Part shown: positions 54,897 through 64,000 of the stretch, piece after piece
Layout: each line of letters opens with the position of its first letter
Numbering within the stretch: position 1 is the first letter of the stretch
Source of the DNA: Chamaelirium japonicum
Lineage: Eukaryota > Streptophyta > Magnoliopsida > Liliales > Melanthiaceae
Direction: 5' to 3'
NCBI GenBank assembly: GCA_947650365.1
Contig: OX393552.1
Span: forward strand, 50,263,373-50,327,372
DNA length: 64,000 nt
Translations under genes and position numbers: made by a program
Notes under the pieces: generated by a model
Told to the model about the DNA's origin: nothing
What the model saw: the letters and a program-made list of their open reading frames with translations, nothing else
Database searches by the model: none

Positions 54897-55857
54897 TTTA
54901 TATATATGATGACTACTATTCACCCTTATATATATTCCTCAGTGGTTTGGTTCGGGTTACAAAACTCATAATCAAGAATCGAACCGAACATTTTATCCGA
55001 CAATCCAAAGCATAGGGTTTCTTCTGTGCGAAGTCGACGGTGTGAAGTTGGAGGATTTGCGAGAGCCGTAGATCACTCTCCCCTCATCTTTCCTTTCCCC
55101 CCATCAATCCCATCTACCGGCAACGTTCGATTTTTACAGGAACTCGTGGTTGTCCTGCATCAGGTCCTCTAACCGCCTGATCAGTCGATCCAAAAGAAAG
55201 TCTAAGAGCTCGAGCTATTAGAGATGGGACCAACAATGTACAACAAAGGGTCTAACATCCCTCCGCTCGTGCGATTTTCTGTACGGGAACTAAAACCATG
55301 GAAAAATATGAAACAAATGACCATGGGAGAATATAGTTTGAACCAAGATATCAATGCAAGGATTTCAACACAAAATCTTGATCTATTAATATGTTAACTG
55401 ATCAACTCATCTATAAGCTCGAGCTATTAGAGAGGAGGTCAACAATGTAAATCAAAGGGCTTAAAACTTTTTTTATATTTTATTTATAAAAAAAAAACTT
55501 TTTATATTAACTTTTATTGTAAAAATATATATTTAATTGCTAAAAATTTTGTTTTGACTTTTGTTGTACCTGAGGTGACGGTTGTTATGGACGGGATGAC
55601 GAACAACAGCCTTGCAGATGGTCAACGATGGTGAAAATGATTGCCAAGTAGTCGACGCCGATGACGGGCAGTTTAAATCAAACAAAAGGTTAAATCAAGA
55701 AGAAGCTTTTACTTACTCAAGAGTCAACTTTGACTTCCCCTTGAGTTAAAACGTTATTTGGAAAAAAAAATCCGGTAGTCTTTGTTGCAGGCAATAACAA
55801 CCAATGTTTTATCTGTAAAAGCCTTGGATACTAAAATCAATACATGATATATAAGAA
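54897..55857. other. Gene-free stretch
   Basis: AT-rich with scattered repeats: CTCGAGCTATTAGAGA occurs near 55209 and 55418. No gene or clear transposon end. Confidence 0.4.
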
Positions 55858-56030
55858 GAGAAATGCTATTCAGCCAAAACGTTTTCCCTATTCCGCCAGC
55901 CCGGTCGATTGACTTGGCAGCATACAACTGGTGGTTGAAACCCACTACCGATATTTAAATCTTTTATACCACCAGTTACACACTGCCACATCAATTGGGC
56001 TGAACAGAATCGGCCTGAATAGCATTTCTC
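55858..56030. mobile_element. MITE with GAGAAATGCTATTCAG ends (173 bp)
   Basis: The ends GAGAAATGCTATTCAGCC and CCTGAATAGCATTTCTC are inverse complements. The flanks ATATAAGAA (55849-55857) and ATATAAGAT (56031-56039) match at eight of nine positions, as expected for Mutator-like elements. It is related to the intron MITE at 10531-10758. Confidence 0.8.
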
Positions 56031-56233
56031 ATATAAGATTTCTAGAGAAGGCCGATATATTGTACGATATTTTGCGACGTGTAACGATCAGGGAAAAATA
56101 GTTGTTTTTGGCTAGCTAATTTTGTTTTGACCCGGTGGAAAACTAGGATATTCTGTGATATTTTGCAAAATATCTCGATATTTCATTCATTGGTTGGATT
56201 ACACATCCTCGTGGAGGTGGAAAAGAGGTCACA

Positions 56234-56450
56234 GGATACCCACCAGGGAATAGGAGAGTTGGCAAAGCAACTGATGCTTTGCTGAAGACGTTGTGGGTTC
56301 GCCTCCTCTTTCCCTCAATTTACTCAGGAGTGAAGTGGGAATTGTTGAGTGGGTCGGGCTTCACTCTCAGAGGGATTAGTGCGAGCCTGAAGTGGGCCAT
56401 TACCCGAAACGTTTCGAGACACCCAATATTTAAAAAAAGAAAAGAAAAGA
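56234..56450 (+). mobile_element. tRNA-derived SINE (217 bp)
   Basis: AAAAGAGGTCACA (56221-56233) and AAAAGAGGTGACA (56451-56463) flank the element, 12 of 13 identical. The 3' end is an A-rich tail (AAAAAAAGAAAAGAAAAGAA). A TTGGCAAAGCAA A-box-like word (about 56259) and a B-box-like GGGTTCGCCTCC (56295-56306) lie in the head at the spacing of a Pol III promoter. No protein is encoded. Confidence 0.72.
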
Positions 56451-56898
56451 AAAAGAGGTGACAATATTGAGGAGTATTAAAAAATTACTCAACTAATATC
56501 AAACTGCCTTATGATGAGAGGTGTTCTACAAAAAAAAGAAAAATTTATTGCTTCTAAGAGATTAATATGTTAATATTAGATTGTAGCAAATAATAAAGTT
56601 ATATAACCACTGCTTTAGGCAGTTGGTAGTGGTACCGCTCCTAGTGAGCATTAGCTTGGGCTCGTTAACTGTTTTTTGCTCGGTGTGGTGCCCTTGCTTA
56701 ATTGTTAATGCGGTGACTTCTTGGGGCCAAGTGAGCCCTTCCATTCGCTCGGTGTAGCGCTTCCGCTCGTTGGTGTAGCAGTTTCCTATGGGCCAAGTGG
56801 GCCTTTCTCTCGTGGTTGTGTAGTTGTAGTCCTATGTGGTGATTCTTGGGTCTAGCTACGGCCCCACAATGTATCACAATAATAATAATAACGTAATG

Positions 56899-56954
56899 TG
56901 TGACGACCAAGAGCTAATAGTCAATAGCCAAGATTCCAGAGGCTTTGATATCAA
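56899..56954 (+). repeat. Cassandra LTR fragment (first 56 bp)
   Basis: TGTGACGACCAAGAGC and the following bases match the start of the Cassandra LTRs at 32939, 33340 and 60024. It is cut off before the 5S-like region, where other repeat DNA begins. Confidence 0.7.
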
Positions 56955-56955
56955 A

Positions 56956-59476
56956 TGTCACGCCCCTTACTTTGAATAGTCCCAAAATGGAATAGAACAA
57001 CGCAGAATAAGGGACACGAAGGTTGGTATTATTATTTTTTTAATTATACTGAGTTGATTCCACAGAGATAAAAAGAAATAAACAATAACAAATTGAACTA
57101 AATCAAAGGTCTCAAACTCAGAGTCCAATACCAATTGTTATCCAATAAAATAAATATAAGTTTTAATAGAAATATTTCAAGCATGGTCCACTACTAGCTA
57201 AAGAAAGAGAATAAGAGGAATTGTCAAGTAGCATTGACAGCTTATTGACGCTCCAACACCCTCATATTGTCACACCAGCACCGACTGTTACCAAACTGAA
57301 AATCTGCTACTGCTAGTAAGCTGCATCATAATGTGAGTGTCAATCACAGTGATAACCATCGGTTAATAAAAGATATTAAACTACTTTTAATTCTATATTT
57401 TAAAAATAAATAGACTATTGACTAGACAACTATTAGCATTCTAAACCCAATATTCCTCACATCTTACTAAAATATCTAAAAACTATAAATTATTTAGAAA
57501 ACTAATTATTCGGTTCACCAAGTTGGTTAGCCTAATAAATTGATTGATCACCAGTTTTGTCCCTAAGGACTGCAGACTAACAACACATTACTAAATGGAT
57601 GATTTCCTCCACGGGGTTATCAGTCGTCGGATAATTAATTATGTATTAAATATTTTTGAACATAGTATTTTATCATATATATTTTTAATATTTGATTAAT
57701 GTTTTCCTCTTAATGAATCAATCATTATAGAACTAAAATAATTTTTCATCTTATGCATAATGAAAAGCTGATTTTTATTGACATGCTATTTAATTGGTTT
57801 TTGCCTTAGCTAGTGGTTGACAATTTCATGTTGTAAATTTGAAAACATAATCCATTATAGTCTAATCACTTATTACATACTCAACAGAAATGAAAGACAA
57901 CCGACTAACACCTCTAAAGTTCCTCTCTCTTGACACCTACACTACTCAAGGAAGAGAATGGTCTGTGGTATCTGAAAAGAGTGCAACAATGAGGTGAGTT
58001 TACAAAGATAAACTCAGTGAATAGCTAACCCTAAACTGATTAGGGTAAAATATATTCATATCCTACTCAAATTGCAGACTCGTGGTTAAAACGGGTAGAA
58101 ACATACGAAGCTAATCATGTTATATTACTTAGTTTAATTAACATGATAATTGTACAGAGATATAGTTATAAGTTAACAACATCAAGATATTGAACAGTTT
58201 AAACTTACAAGTATTTCTATATCGAAGTTATGAGTCAATTCTAACCAACTCATAAGATGAACCGGTAATTTTTTACCTGATTCTGCCAATAGACAAACAT
58301 GGTTCGAAGTACCCTTCGATAATAAGAAAATACTCATATGGCCATAAGGAGGCTTGGTCTTTCACCATGGGGCATTTTCACCCAACTTGTTTTTCGGGGT
58401 CATAACTCAGGGGTGGACTACTAGGTCACTTGGGCTTTACTGCCTACCCAACCATGTGACACTACTTACTTTATTCAGATTATACACAGGTGGTGGTTCA
58501 CCTCTCATCTTGTGCACACGGATCCCCTACCCATACCCGTGTATAGTGAGTCTTCACTATGAAAAGAGAATCTCAACTGAGGAGTAACCATAACCTGCTT
58601 CTTTACCGAGGCTGTCAGTCTTCGTTACTCGGTAGTAACCAGACTGCATCATGATCCCATGGTTACCATGATTCAAAAGTAATCACATTCGTTCCCATAT
58701 TTATTGAGTTAAATAATTATCGATTTGCAAATAATGATAAATTTATGTTGAGACTACCCGTTTATACCGTTACTACAAGTGCTACATTCAGTCAACTACT
58801 GAGAATAAGGATATACATATATATATATATATTCAGGAGTACGTGATAGTAGGTCCACCTTCCACATACAGTACTGGGCATCTCGCCTGAATGCATTAAT
58901 TGGACATATTATGCATAATTATTATAAATAGTTATTTAATTATGCTACTCATACAATCACAGTTCACCCTAATTAGAACATGGCCAGACGTGCTCACCTG
59001 GATATATTATGGCTCGGTGAACCCCAAATCTCTCGCCTATGGGTCCGATGCGCCATTGAAAAAAGAATCGATCAATAGAGTTCATAACATATGGTAAGCT
59101 AACTATATAATAATAGTCCAAATCAACAGCATTATGCAACATGCAGGTTAGACCGCATTGGTGCGATTTATAAGGTGATAGGTTCACCTTAGTTCAAAAC
59201 TCATGTCAATGGGTAGGGCTTACAATGGGGATCCCAATGTCGCTAGTTTTGCCGAATTCAGAGTCCGGGTGGAGAAATGACGGCCAAATTATGGTGCCAT
59301 AACTAGATCGAGGTCTACAGTTGAAACAGGAGACTAAACCGGTCCTAGGCCGGTTCTAGACATTGCCATTGGGTAGGTTTTTGAAAAGGTTTACGATACC
59401 GCCAGTTTCGTCCATTCCGAGTTCGGACGGAGGAACGACGGCCAAACGAAGTTTGGTTGTTTTATAGGTTAGTAGG
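56956..59476. other. Gene-free region, possibly a gypsy LTR
   Basis: It begins TGTCACGCCCCTTACTTTG, a start or end typical of Del-type gypsy LTRs. No matching far end or target duplication was found. GAGTCCGGGTGGAGAAATGA and GAGTTCGGACGGAGGAACGA, near 59260 and 59410, are diverged repeats of one another. No gene seen. Confidence 0.35.
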
Positions 59477-59539
59477 TTGTGTTCTGATGCTAACGGGTCG
59501 GGTTCAGGGTTGAAGTTGTTAATATGTTTAATAACAATT

Positions 59540-59824
59540 CAGAGAAATACCACCCACGTCCCTCATCTTCTTCATCAATTAGGAAAACAAAGGAATGATC
59601 TCCAGCCTAGTCACAATGCTTCTTTTGAGGAGCTTCCTATCTGTATCTTGACTTTTGAGGAGAGAGTTTTGTGCACTAAGACCATCCCTATGGTCAAGGT
59701 GTTATGCCAGCATCACTCAGAAAGTGAGGCCACTTGGGAGTTGGAGTTAGATATGTGGTCTCAGTATCCGAGGTTGTTTTCAGATTTTAAAGATGTGTGG
59801 ATTTCGGGGGCGGAATCCTTTTAA
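59540..59824 (+). pseudogene. Ty3-gypsy pol C-terminal fragment
   Basis: The frame contains SFEELPICILTFEERVL, then IPMVKVLCQHHSESEATWEL and MWSQYPRLF, the usual end of chromovirus-type gypsy polyproteins after integrase (chromodomain region). It stops at 59822-59824. A TGTAACGACC word 11 bases later looks like the start of the 3' LTR, which is then lost in a TA repeat. Upstream pol is missing. Confidence 0.8.
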
Positions 59825-59834
59825 GGGTGTATGA

Positions 59835-59849
59835 TGTAACGACCTATTA

Positions 59850-59940
<91 letters not shown>
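59835..59940 (+). repeat. Gypsy LTR start followed by a (TA)n microsatellite
   Basis: TGTAACGACC (59835) begins an LTR-like sequence that changes after about 16 bases into a TA run (about 59852-59940). The other side of the run is Cassandra internal DNA, so the microsatellite marks a junction between two elements. Confidence 0.75.
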
Positions 59941-59941
<1 letters not shown>

Positions 59942-59942
<1 letters not shown>

Positions 59943-60359
59943 AAATGGTAACATAGCTAGTTCTCCTCGTGATGGGGGGGTCTACGTCTACACGTGGGTG
60001 TGTAGCCCTTAAGGGAGGAGGATTGTGACAACCAAGAGCCAACAACCAATAGCTAAGACTTCTGAGGCTGTGATGTCAAGATGGATGATGTGATGTGAGA
60101 TAAGGTAAGGTGTCCAAGGTCATGAGTTAGCCCCACATCACCTGGAGAGAAGGAGATCATGAGTTATTTATATAACTTTTCCTTCCAATCATAAAAGACA
60201 CGTTTTAAAACCGTACGCCGCTACTGATTTTGTAAAAACTCCGTTGTTAAGTGTGCTTGGACGATAGTAGTACTAGGATGTGTGACCCCCCTCTGGGAAG
60301 TCTTCGTGCGGGCATGAGTAAAGAGAACAATATCTTGTGTGTTTGGGACGGATGTTACA
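59942..60359 (+). mobile_element. Truncated Cassandra TRIM (internal part and 3' LTR)
   Basis: It has a mutated primer-binding site TGGTAACATAGC (59946-59957), an internal region ending in a polypurine tract, and a 336-bp 3' LTR (60024-60359) from TGTGACAACC to GATGTTACA. The 5S-like core is at about 60235-60309 with several changes. The 5' LTR is gone. Confidence 0.88.
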
Positions 60360-60596
60360 TTATAGATGGACACTTTTGCATTTAAATAGAAGAGAGTGAT
60401 AAATAGGCACTCTTACACTGAATGAATTATGAATTTAACAAAGAGTTCATGTCACTCTTTTCCTTGCCTAAGAGTATCTCCAGCCGAAGGCTCTATTTTA
60501 GAGTCTCAGTATCTTTATTTCATTCATAAAGTATTATTTAGAGCCCGCAGCACTCCAACCGAGGGTCTCCAAAAGATAATCCTTTATGATTTTATA

Positions 60597-60597
<1 letters not shown>

Positions 60598-60630
<33 letters not shown>

Positions 60631-60631
60631 T
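60598..60631 (+). repeat. (TTA)n microsatellite
   Basis: About 11 ATT units. Confidence 0.95.
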
Positions 60632-60803
60632 TGTATCCCATTTGGACCAATGACAAATGAGAAATGATAGGACAAAAGTGTTACAATTGTTTTGGAATCC
60701 AGCTTTCGGTCTCCATATATAGAGCCAAGTCTAAAATGGATCCCTGACTATAGTTAGTTTGGAGCCCGGTTGGACTTGCCTGGGGCCCTATTTTGGAATT
60801 TTA

Positions 60804-61273
60804 GGTATTGTTTGGATAGGATTCCTGGGATTCTAGGAGCCCGAAATCCCAAAATCTGAAAAAATGGCTCTGGACCCCGGAGTCTCGATTTTGGGCTCCA
60901 GAAAAATGGCTCTCAGAAGTACATTTTGGGTTTTCTGCAGAAACACTTTTTGGGATCGGGTTGTATCCAAACAGGCTCTTAGTTTTTTTTAGGGATTCTA
61001 GGCTTCCATAATCCTGGAATCGGAGCATTTGGATAGGATTCTGATTCTGGGATTCTAGGAGCCTAGAATTCCAAAATCCCAAAAAAGAGCTTTGGAGCCC
61101 GGAGCCTCAATTTTGGGCTCTAGAAAATTGGTTCTCAGAAGTACATTTTGGGCTCTCCGCAGAAGCACTTTTTGGGATCGGGTTATATCCAAACAAGCTC
61201 TTTGTCTTTTTTTAGGGATTCCGGACTTCCAGAATCCTAGAATCCTGAAATCAGAGCGTATCCAAACAAGCCC
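60804..61273. mobile_element. Nested Tourist-like MITE, present as a tandem pair
   Basis: The ends GGTATTGTTTGGATAGGATT and ATCCAAACAAGCCC form imperfect inverted repeats, flanked by TTA on both sides (60801-60803 and 61274-61276). Internally the TTTGGATAGGATTC...ATCCAAACA unit occurs twice (about 60810-60975 and 61030-61273), so it is a duplicated element. Confidence 0.68.
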
Positions 61274-61323
61274 TTAGAGCCCGATTGGAGATGCTCTAAG
61301 GAAACTAGCATTATAGTAGGCAC

Positions 61324-61589
61324 TAGTGTTTTTAAAACCGGACTGGAAGGCGAACCGAAAAGGCATCCAGTTCGGTCCAAATCGGCTCAAACCGATGGTT
61401 CAACCATTTGAACCGCATAAAAACATGTTTTTTTAAATTGATATTTACTAAATTCTAAAATGGCAAGGTTTGATTCCTGGGTTAACATACAAACCGGTTT
61501 ATTCAAAGAACGAACCGAAACAGGTTCCCGTTACAGTTCCGGTCCAAATCGGTTGAACCGTCCGATCCGATCCGGTTTTCAAAACACTG
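61324..61589. mobile_element. hAT-type MITE, CAGTGTTTT family (266 bp)
   Basis: The ends TAGTGTTTTTAAAACCGGA and TCCGGTTTTCAAAACACTG pair with few mismatches. The octamer GTAGGCAC flanks both sides exactly (61316-61323 and 61590-61597). The interior has AACCG / CGGTT words. Confidence 0.88.
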
Positions 61590-61597
61590 GTAGGCAC

Positions 61598-61922
61598 TCT
61601 TACACTGCCTGTCGGGGCTGAGTGGGAATCATCGGTCGGGCTTGTGCAACGGGCGGTTGTGATCTTACCACATCAGATTGGCAAAGTATAAGGGTATAGA
61701 ACGAGCTGGGTGAGGGCGCTACAGGCAGGATCGGGCCGACAAGGAGCTAGTCAGTTCAAGCCTAACTCTATGCACTGGCTAGACCAGACCATGGGTCAAA
61801 GGGAGAGGTCGGAGCCCGGCCTTATCGGGTTTTAGTCCGGGTTTTCGAACCGGGTTAGGTTGGGCATGTACTGGTCGTGTCGGAATTTTGGACCTAGTAA
61901 TGAACATTTATATATAAAAAAT
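61598..61922. other. Gene-free stretch
   Basis: GC-rich with CGGGCTTG / CCGGGTTAGG words, possibly degraded MITE. No gene seen. Confidence 0.35.
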
Positions 61923-62521
61923 GGAAAATTTTATTCATACCCCATAAATCTGTAATTACCCCCCATTTCCAACCAACTTGAACACACCCCATTTTTTTTT
62001 TCATACCCCTTGTCCCAAAAATACCCTTACACCTTACACCCCACCATCAATACATCCCAGTTAATTGGCCCGCCCCAACTTGATTATACCCCAATCAAAC
62101 ACATACCCCCTTAAATATATCTTAAATATATGCACTCTTGAATACACCCCACTCTTAAATAAACCCCATGCAGTTGGTTGGGACTTGAAGGCACAAGTAG
62201 GACTGCAACTTGGGTGGGCCAACCCAAACCCAACCCGAATTTGGGCGGACTAACCCGAGCCCAACCTGAATTATTTCTCCTCTACCATATTGAAGCCAGT
62301 CAACCCACTCCGCACAACCCGACCAACCTGACGGGTTGGGCTTGGGCTAAGGAAGTTCAAAGAGACCTTGGGTTGGGTTGGGGGTACAAAAGTCGTCAAG
62401 GCTTTGGGGTACTAAAAAAAAAGGGCATTGTTGGTATTAAAGGATTGTTGAGTAAGATATTGAGAAACGGTAGGGAGACGGGGGCTACTTACAGAATTTT
62501 GGGGTACAAATAAAATTTTCC
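61923..62521. mobile_element. Long-TIR MITE (599 bp)
   Basis: The arms GGAAAATTTTATTCATACCC and GGGTACAAATAAAATTTTCC pair over at least 40 bases, allowing mismatches. The flanks AAAAAAT and TAAAAAAAA are too simple to define the target duplication. The interior has CCCAACCCGA / GGGTTGGG words. Confidence 0.65.
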
Positions 62522-62831
62522 TAAAAAAAAGAGGGACTTAGTGATAGCTCACTGACAAATAAATTAACTTGCAATACGTCCTTCTACAAGCCCCTTATTG
62601 TTATAGGTCCCTCCCGAAATTCCACTGAACCAAATTTTAAAAAAATAACAATAACACTCAGCGTTGGCCAAATTTTAACTACAGGAGTTTAATGTTAAGT
62701 TCAAGATTTACATAATTACATACCCTTAACGATAAACATAAACCTTTTTAAGGTGCTAGCGTTAATAATCCCAAAAAAGAACACTGTTAAGCCACAAGAA
62801 CACATTACCTTCAACCTTTATACCCAACAAG
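62522..62831. other. Gene-free stretch
   Basis: AT-rich; nothing recognised. Confidence 0.4.
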
Positions 62832-63305
62832 TAGGGATGGCAATGGGTCGGGTATGGGGCGGTTCGGTCCTATCCCGAACCCGCCCCATTATATTTTATC
62901 TCACTCCATACACGTCCCAAACCCGCTTCGGGTTTTGAGGGTAATTTTCAAACCCGCCCCAATTAGTATTGGGAAAACCCGTGCCCGTCCCACCCCTCCC
63001 AGTTTATGCATTGCTGGTCGGGTCGGGTCGTCTTTATAAAAACTACATATTTTACTTCTTAGGCCCACCTAATTGCAGCTCTACATAGCAAATGTTCCTC
63101 CTATATTACGTTCAACTTATTATATGATCTTGATAAGTTATATACCTGTGTCAGGTCGGGGTGATTGGAGTAAAACCCGAACCCGACCAGATTTCAAATT
63201 CATATCCCAAACCCACCCCAAACCCGTTTTTAGCATCCCAAACCCGTCCCAATAGTGTCGGGTTGGGTCGGATAACCCCGTAAACCCGAATAATTGCCAT
63301 CCCTA
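62832..63305. mobile_element. hAT-type MITE, TAGGGATGGCAA family (474 bp)
   Basis: The ends TAGGGATGGCAAT and ATTGCCATCCCTA are exact complements, and the octamer CCAACAAG flanks both sides exactly (62824-62831 and 63306-63313). The interior is ACCCG / CGGGT-rich. It is the best preserved of the TAGGGRTGGCAA family in the window. Confidence 0.92.
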
Positions 63306-63313
63306 CCAACAAG

Positions 63314-63792
63314 ATAAGGCCGGATTTTGGGCCAGGCTGTAGGTTGAGGGCGGCGGCCCAGATCCAGCCTGCGTTTTAGCATTGTTCCCGGGCCGGGCTG
63401 TTTCGTTAACCGGTTGGATCGAACTTGGGCTGGCGGGCCGTTTTTCACCCCCTACCCGATCTGTAAAGGCTGCTTCTTTTTTTCCGTATTAAGAGCTTAA
63501 TGGGTGTAGATGCTAGAAATAAGCACATATTTTTATCATCAAAACCATTATTATTATTATTATTATTTTTTCTGTGCTTTGATTGGAAACGGAGGATAAA
63601 CACACCAAATAATGATGATGAAAATTGCAGAAGTAGAAATCACCGGAGCTCTATTAGGCTTTGACTTATTGTTTCTGTCGATTATTTGAGTCCTAGGTAG
63701 GTATTCTTTTTTATTTCTAGCATTCTATTTCTTCTTTTTTTAATTTCTTTTCTAGCAAGATATTAATTATTTGTAATTTCTATAAGGCGCGT
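63314..63792. other. Gene-free stretch
   Basis: Contains a short ATT run near 63548-63567 and AT-rich DNA. No gene recognised. Confidence 0.4.
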
Positions 63793-63974
63793 TATATATG
63801 CACCCACCGAATTCGGCTCAGCACCCGGATTTTGTTGGCACTATACTTTTTTTTTTTTCGTCTTGGCACTGTCAATATACCCAAACTGCCCCCATCCCCA
63901 ACCTTCAGTCATCTGATCGCCCTGTGTGCAGAACCTTCGACGACGCCCGCTGAATCCAGTGGGTGCAAATAGAG
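63793..63974. mobile_element. Candidate MITE at the window end
   Basis: TATGCACCCACCGAATTC near 63797 and GAATCCAGTGGGTGCAAATA near 63952 are imperfect inverse complements. No target duplication is clear. Poly-C and poly-A/G runs follow at the edge. Confidence 0.45.
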
Positions 63975-64000
63975 CCCCCCCCCTTTTTTAAAAAAGGGGG

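Larger units (their letters stand above)
60472..61296. mobile_element. PIF/Harbinger-type MITE (825 bp, compound)
   Basis: The ends GAGTATCTCCAGCCGAAGG and CCCGATTGGAGATGCTC are imperfect complements. The trinucleotide TAA flanks both sides (60469-60471 and 61297-61299), the Harbinger target signature. A second Tourist-like element (60804-61273) is nested inside. A TTA microsatellite is at 60598-60631. Confidence 0.75.

Overview
The window is nuclear DNA of a flowering plant. A spliced gene interrupted by spliceosomal introns, Ty1-copia and Ty3-gypsy LTR retrotransposons, a Cassandra element carrying 5S rRNA sequence, Helitrons with CTAG ends and many MITEs all point that way. The one host gene most resembles XB3-type proteins of monocots, so I lean towards a monocot outside the heavily studied grasses, with low confidence. 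Everything else I can identify is mobile DNA or its debris.

Layout. 1-2249: decayed end of a Ty1-copia element with a 139-bp LTR. 2250-9731: gene-free DNA with two short Helitrons, several MITEs and local duplications. 10042-13885 (minus strand): the only host gene I can support, an eight-exon ankyrin-repeat/RING E3 ubiquitin ligase of the XB3/XBAT family, 440 codons plus stop. Its two long introns hold at least four small transposon insertions. 14127-14911: a MITE inside another inverted-repeat element. 15510-33905: an old LINE on the minus strand, broken by three independent insertions: an intact Ty1-copia element (16790-23346), a gag-deleted Ty1-copia element (23465-32185, itself holding a 2.17-kb solo LTR) and a complete Cassandra TRIM (32939-33659). 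34369-36958: a copia gag/PBS/LTR fragment and a probable solo LTR. 37163-48542: an 11.4-kb gag-only gypsy-type element (TR-GAG class) with 599-bp LTRs, a CTTAA target duplication, four internal tandem-repeat arrays and a nested 2.25-kb solo LTR. 48543-64000: gene-free DNA with a 5'-truncated LINE that keeps an open RT frame, a third Helitron, a SINE, Cassandra remnants, a gypsy pol tail and several MITEs with readable target duplications.

The window is best read as a record of nested insertions. Target-site duplications are visible for most elements, so insertion order can be inferred. The copia element with the intact 1298-codon polyprotein looks young. The LINE with three interruptions is the oldest layer of its region. 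The host gene works alone; nothing nearby suggests a cluster or pathway. The features I consider most unusual are the gag-only element with its array of about 16 similar hairpins, the 249-bp miniature LTR element in an intron, and the three matching Helitrons. All coordinates, repeat counts and substitution counts were obtained by reading, not by alignment software.
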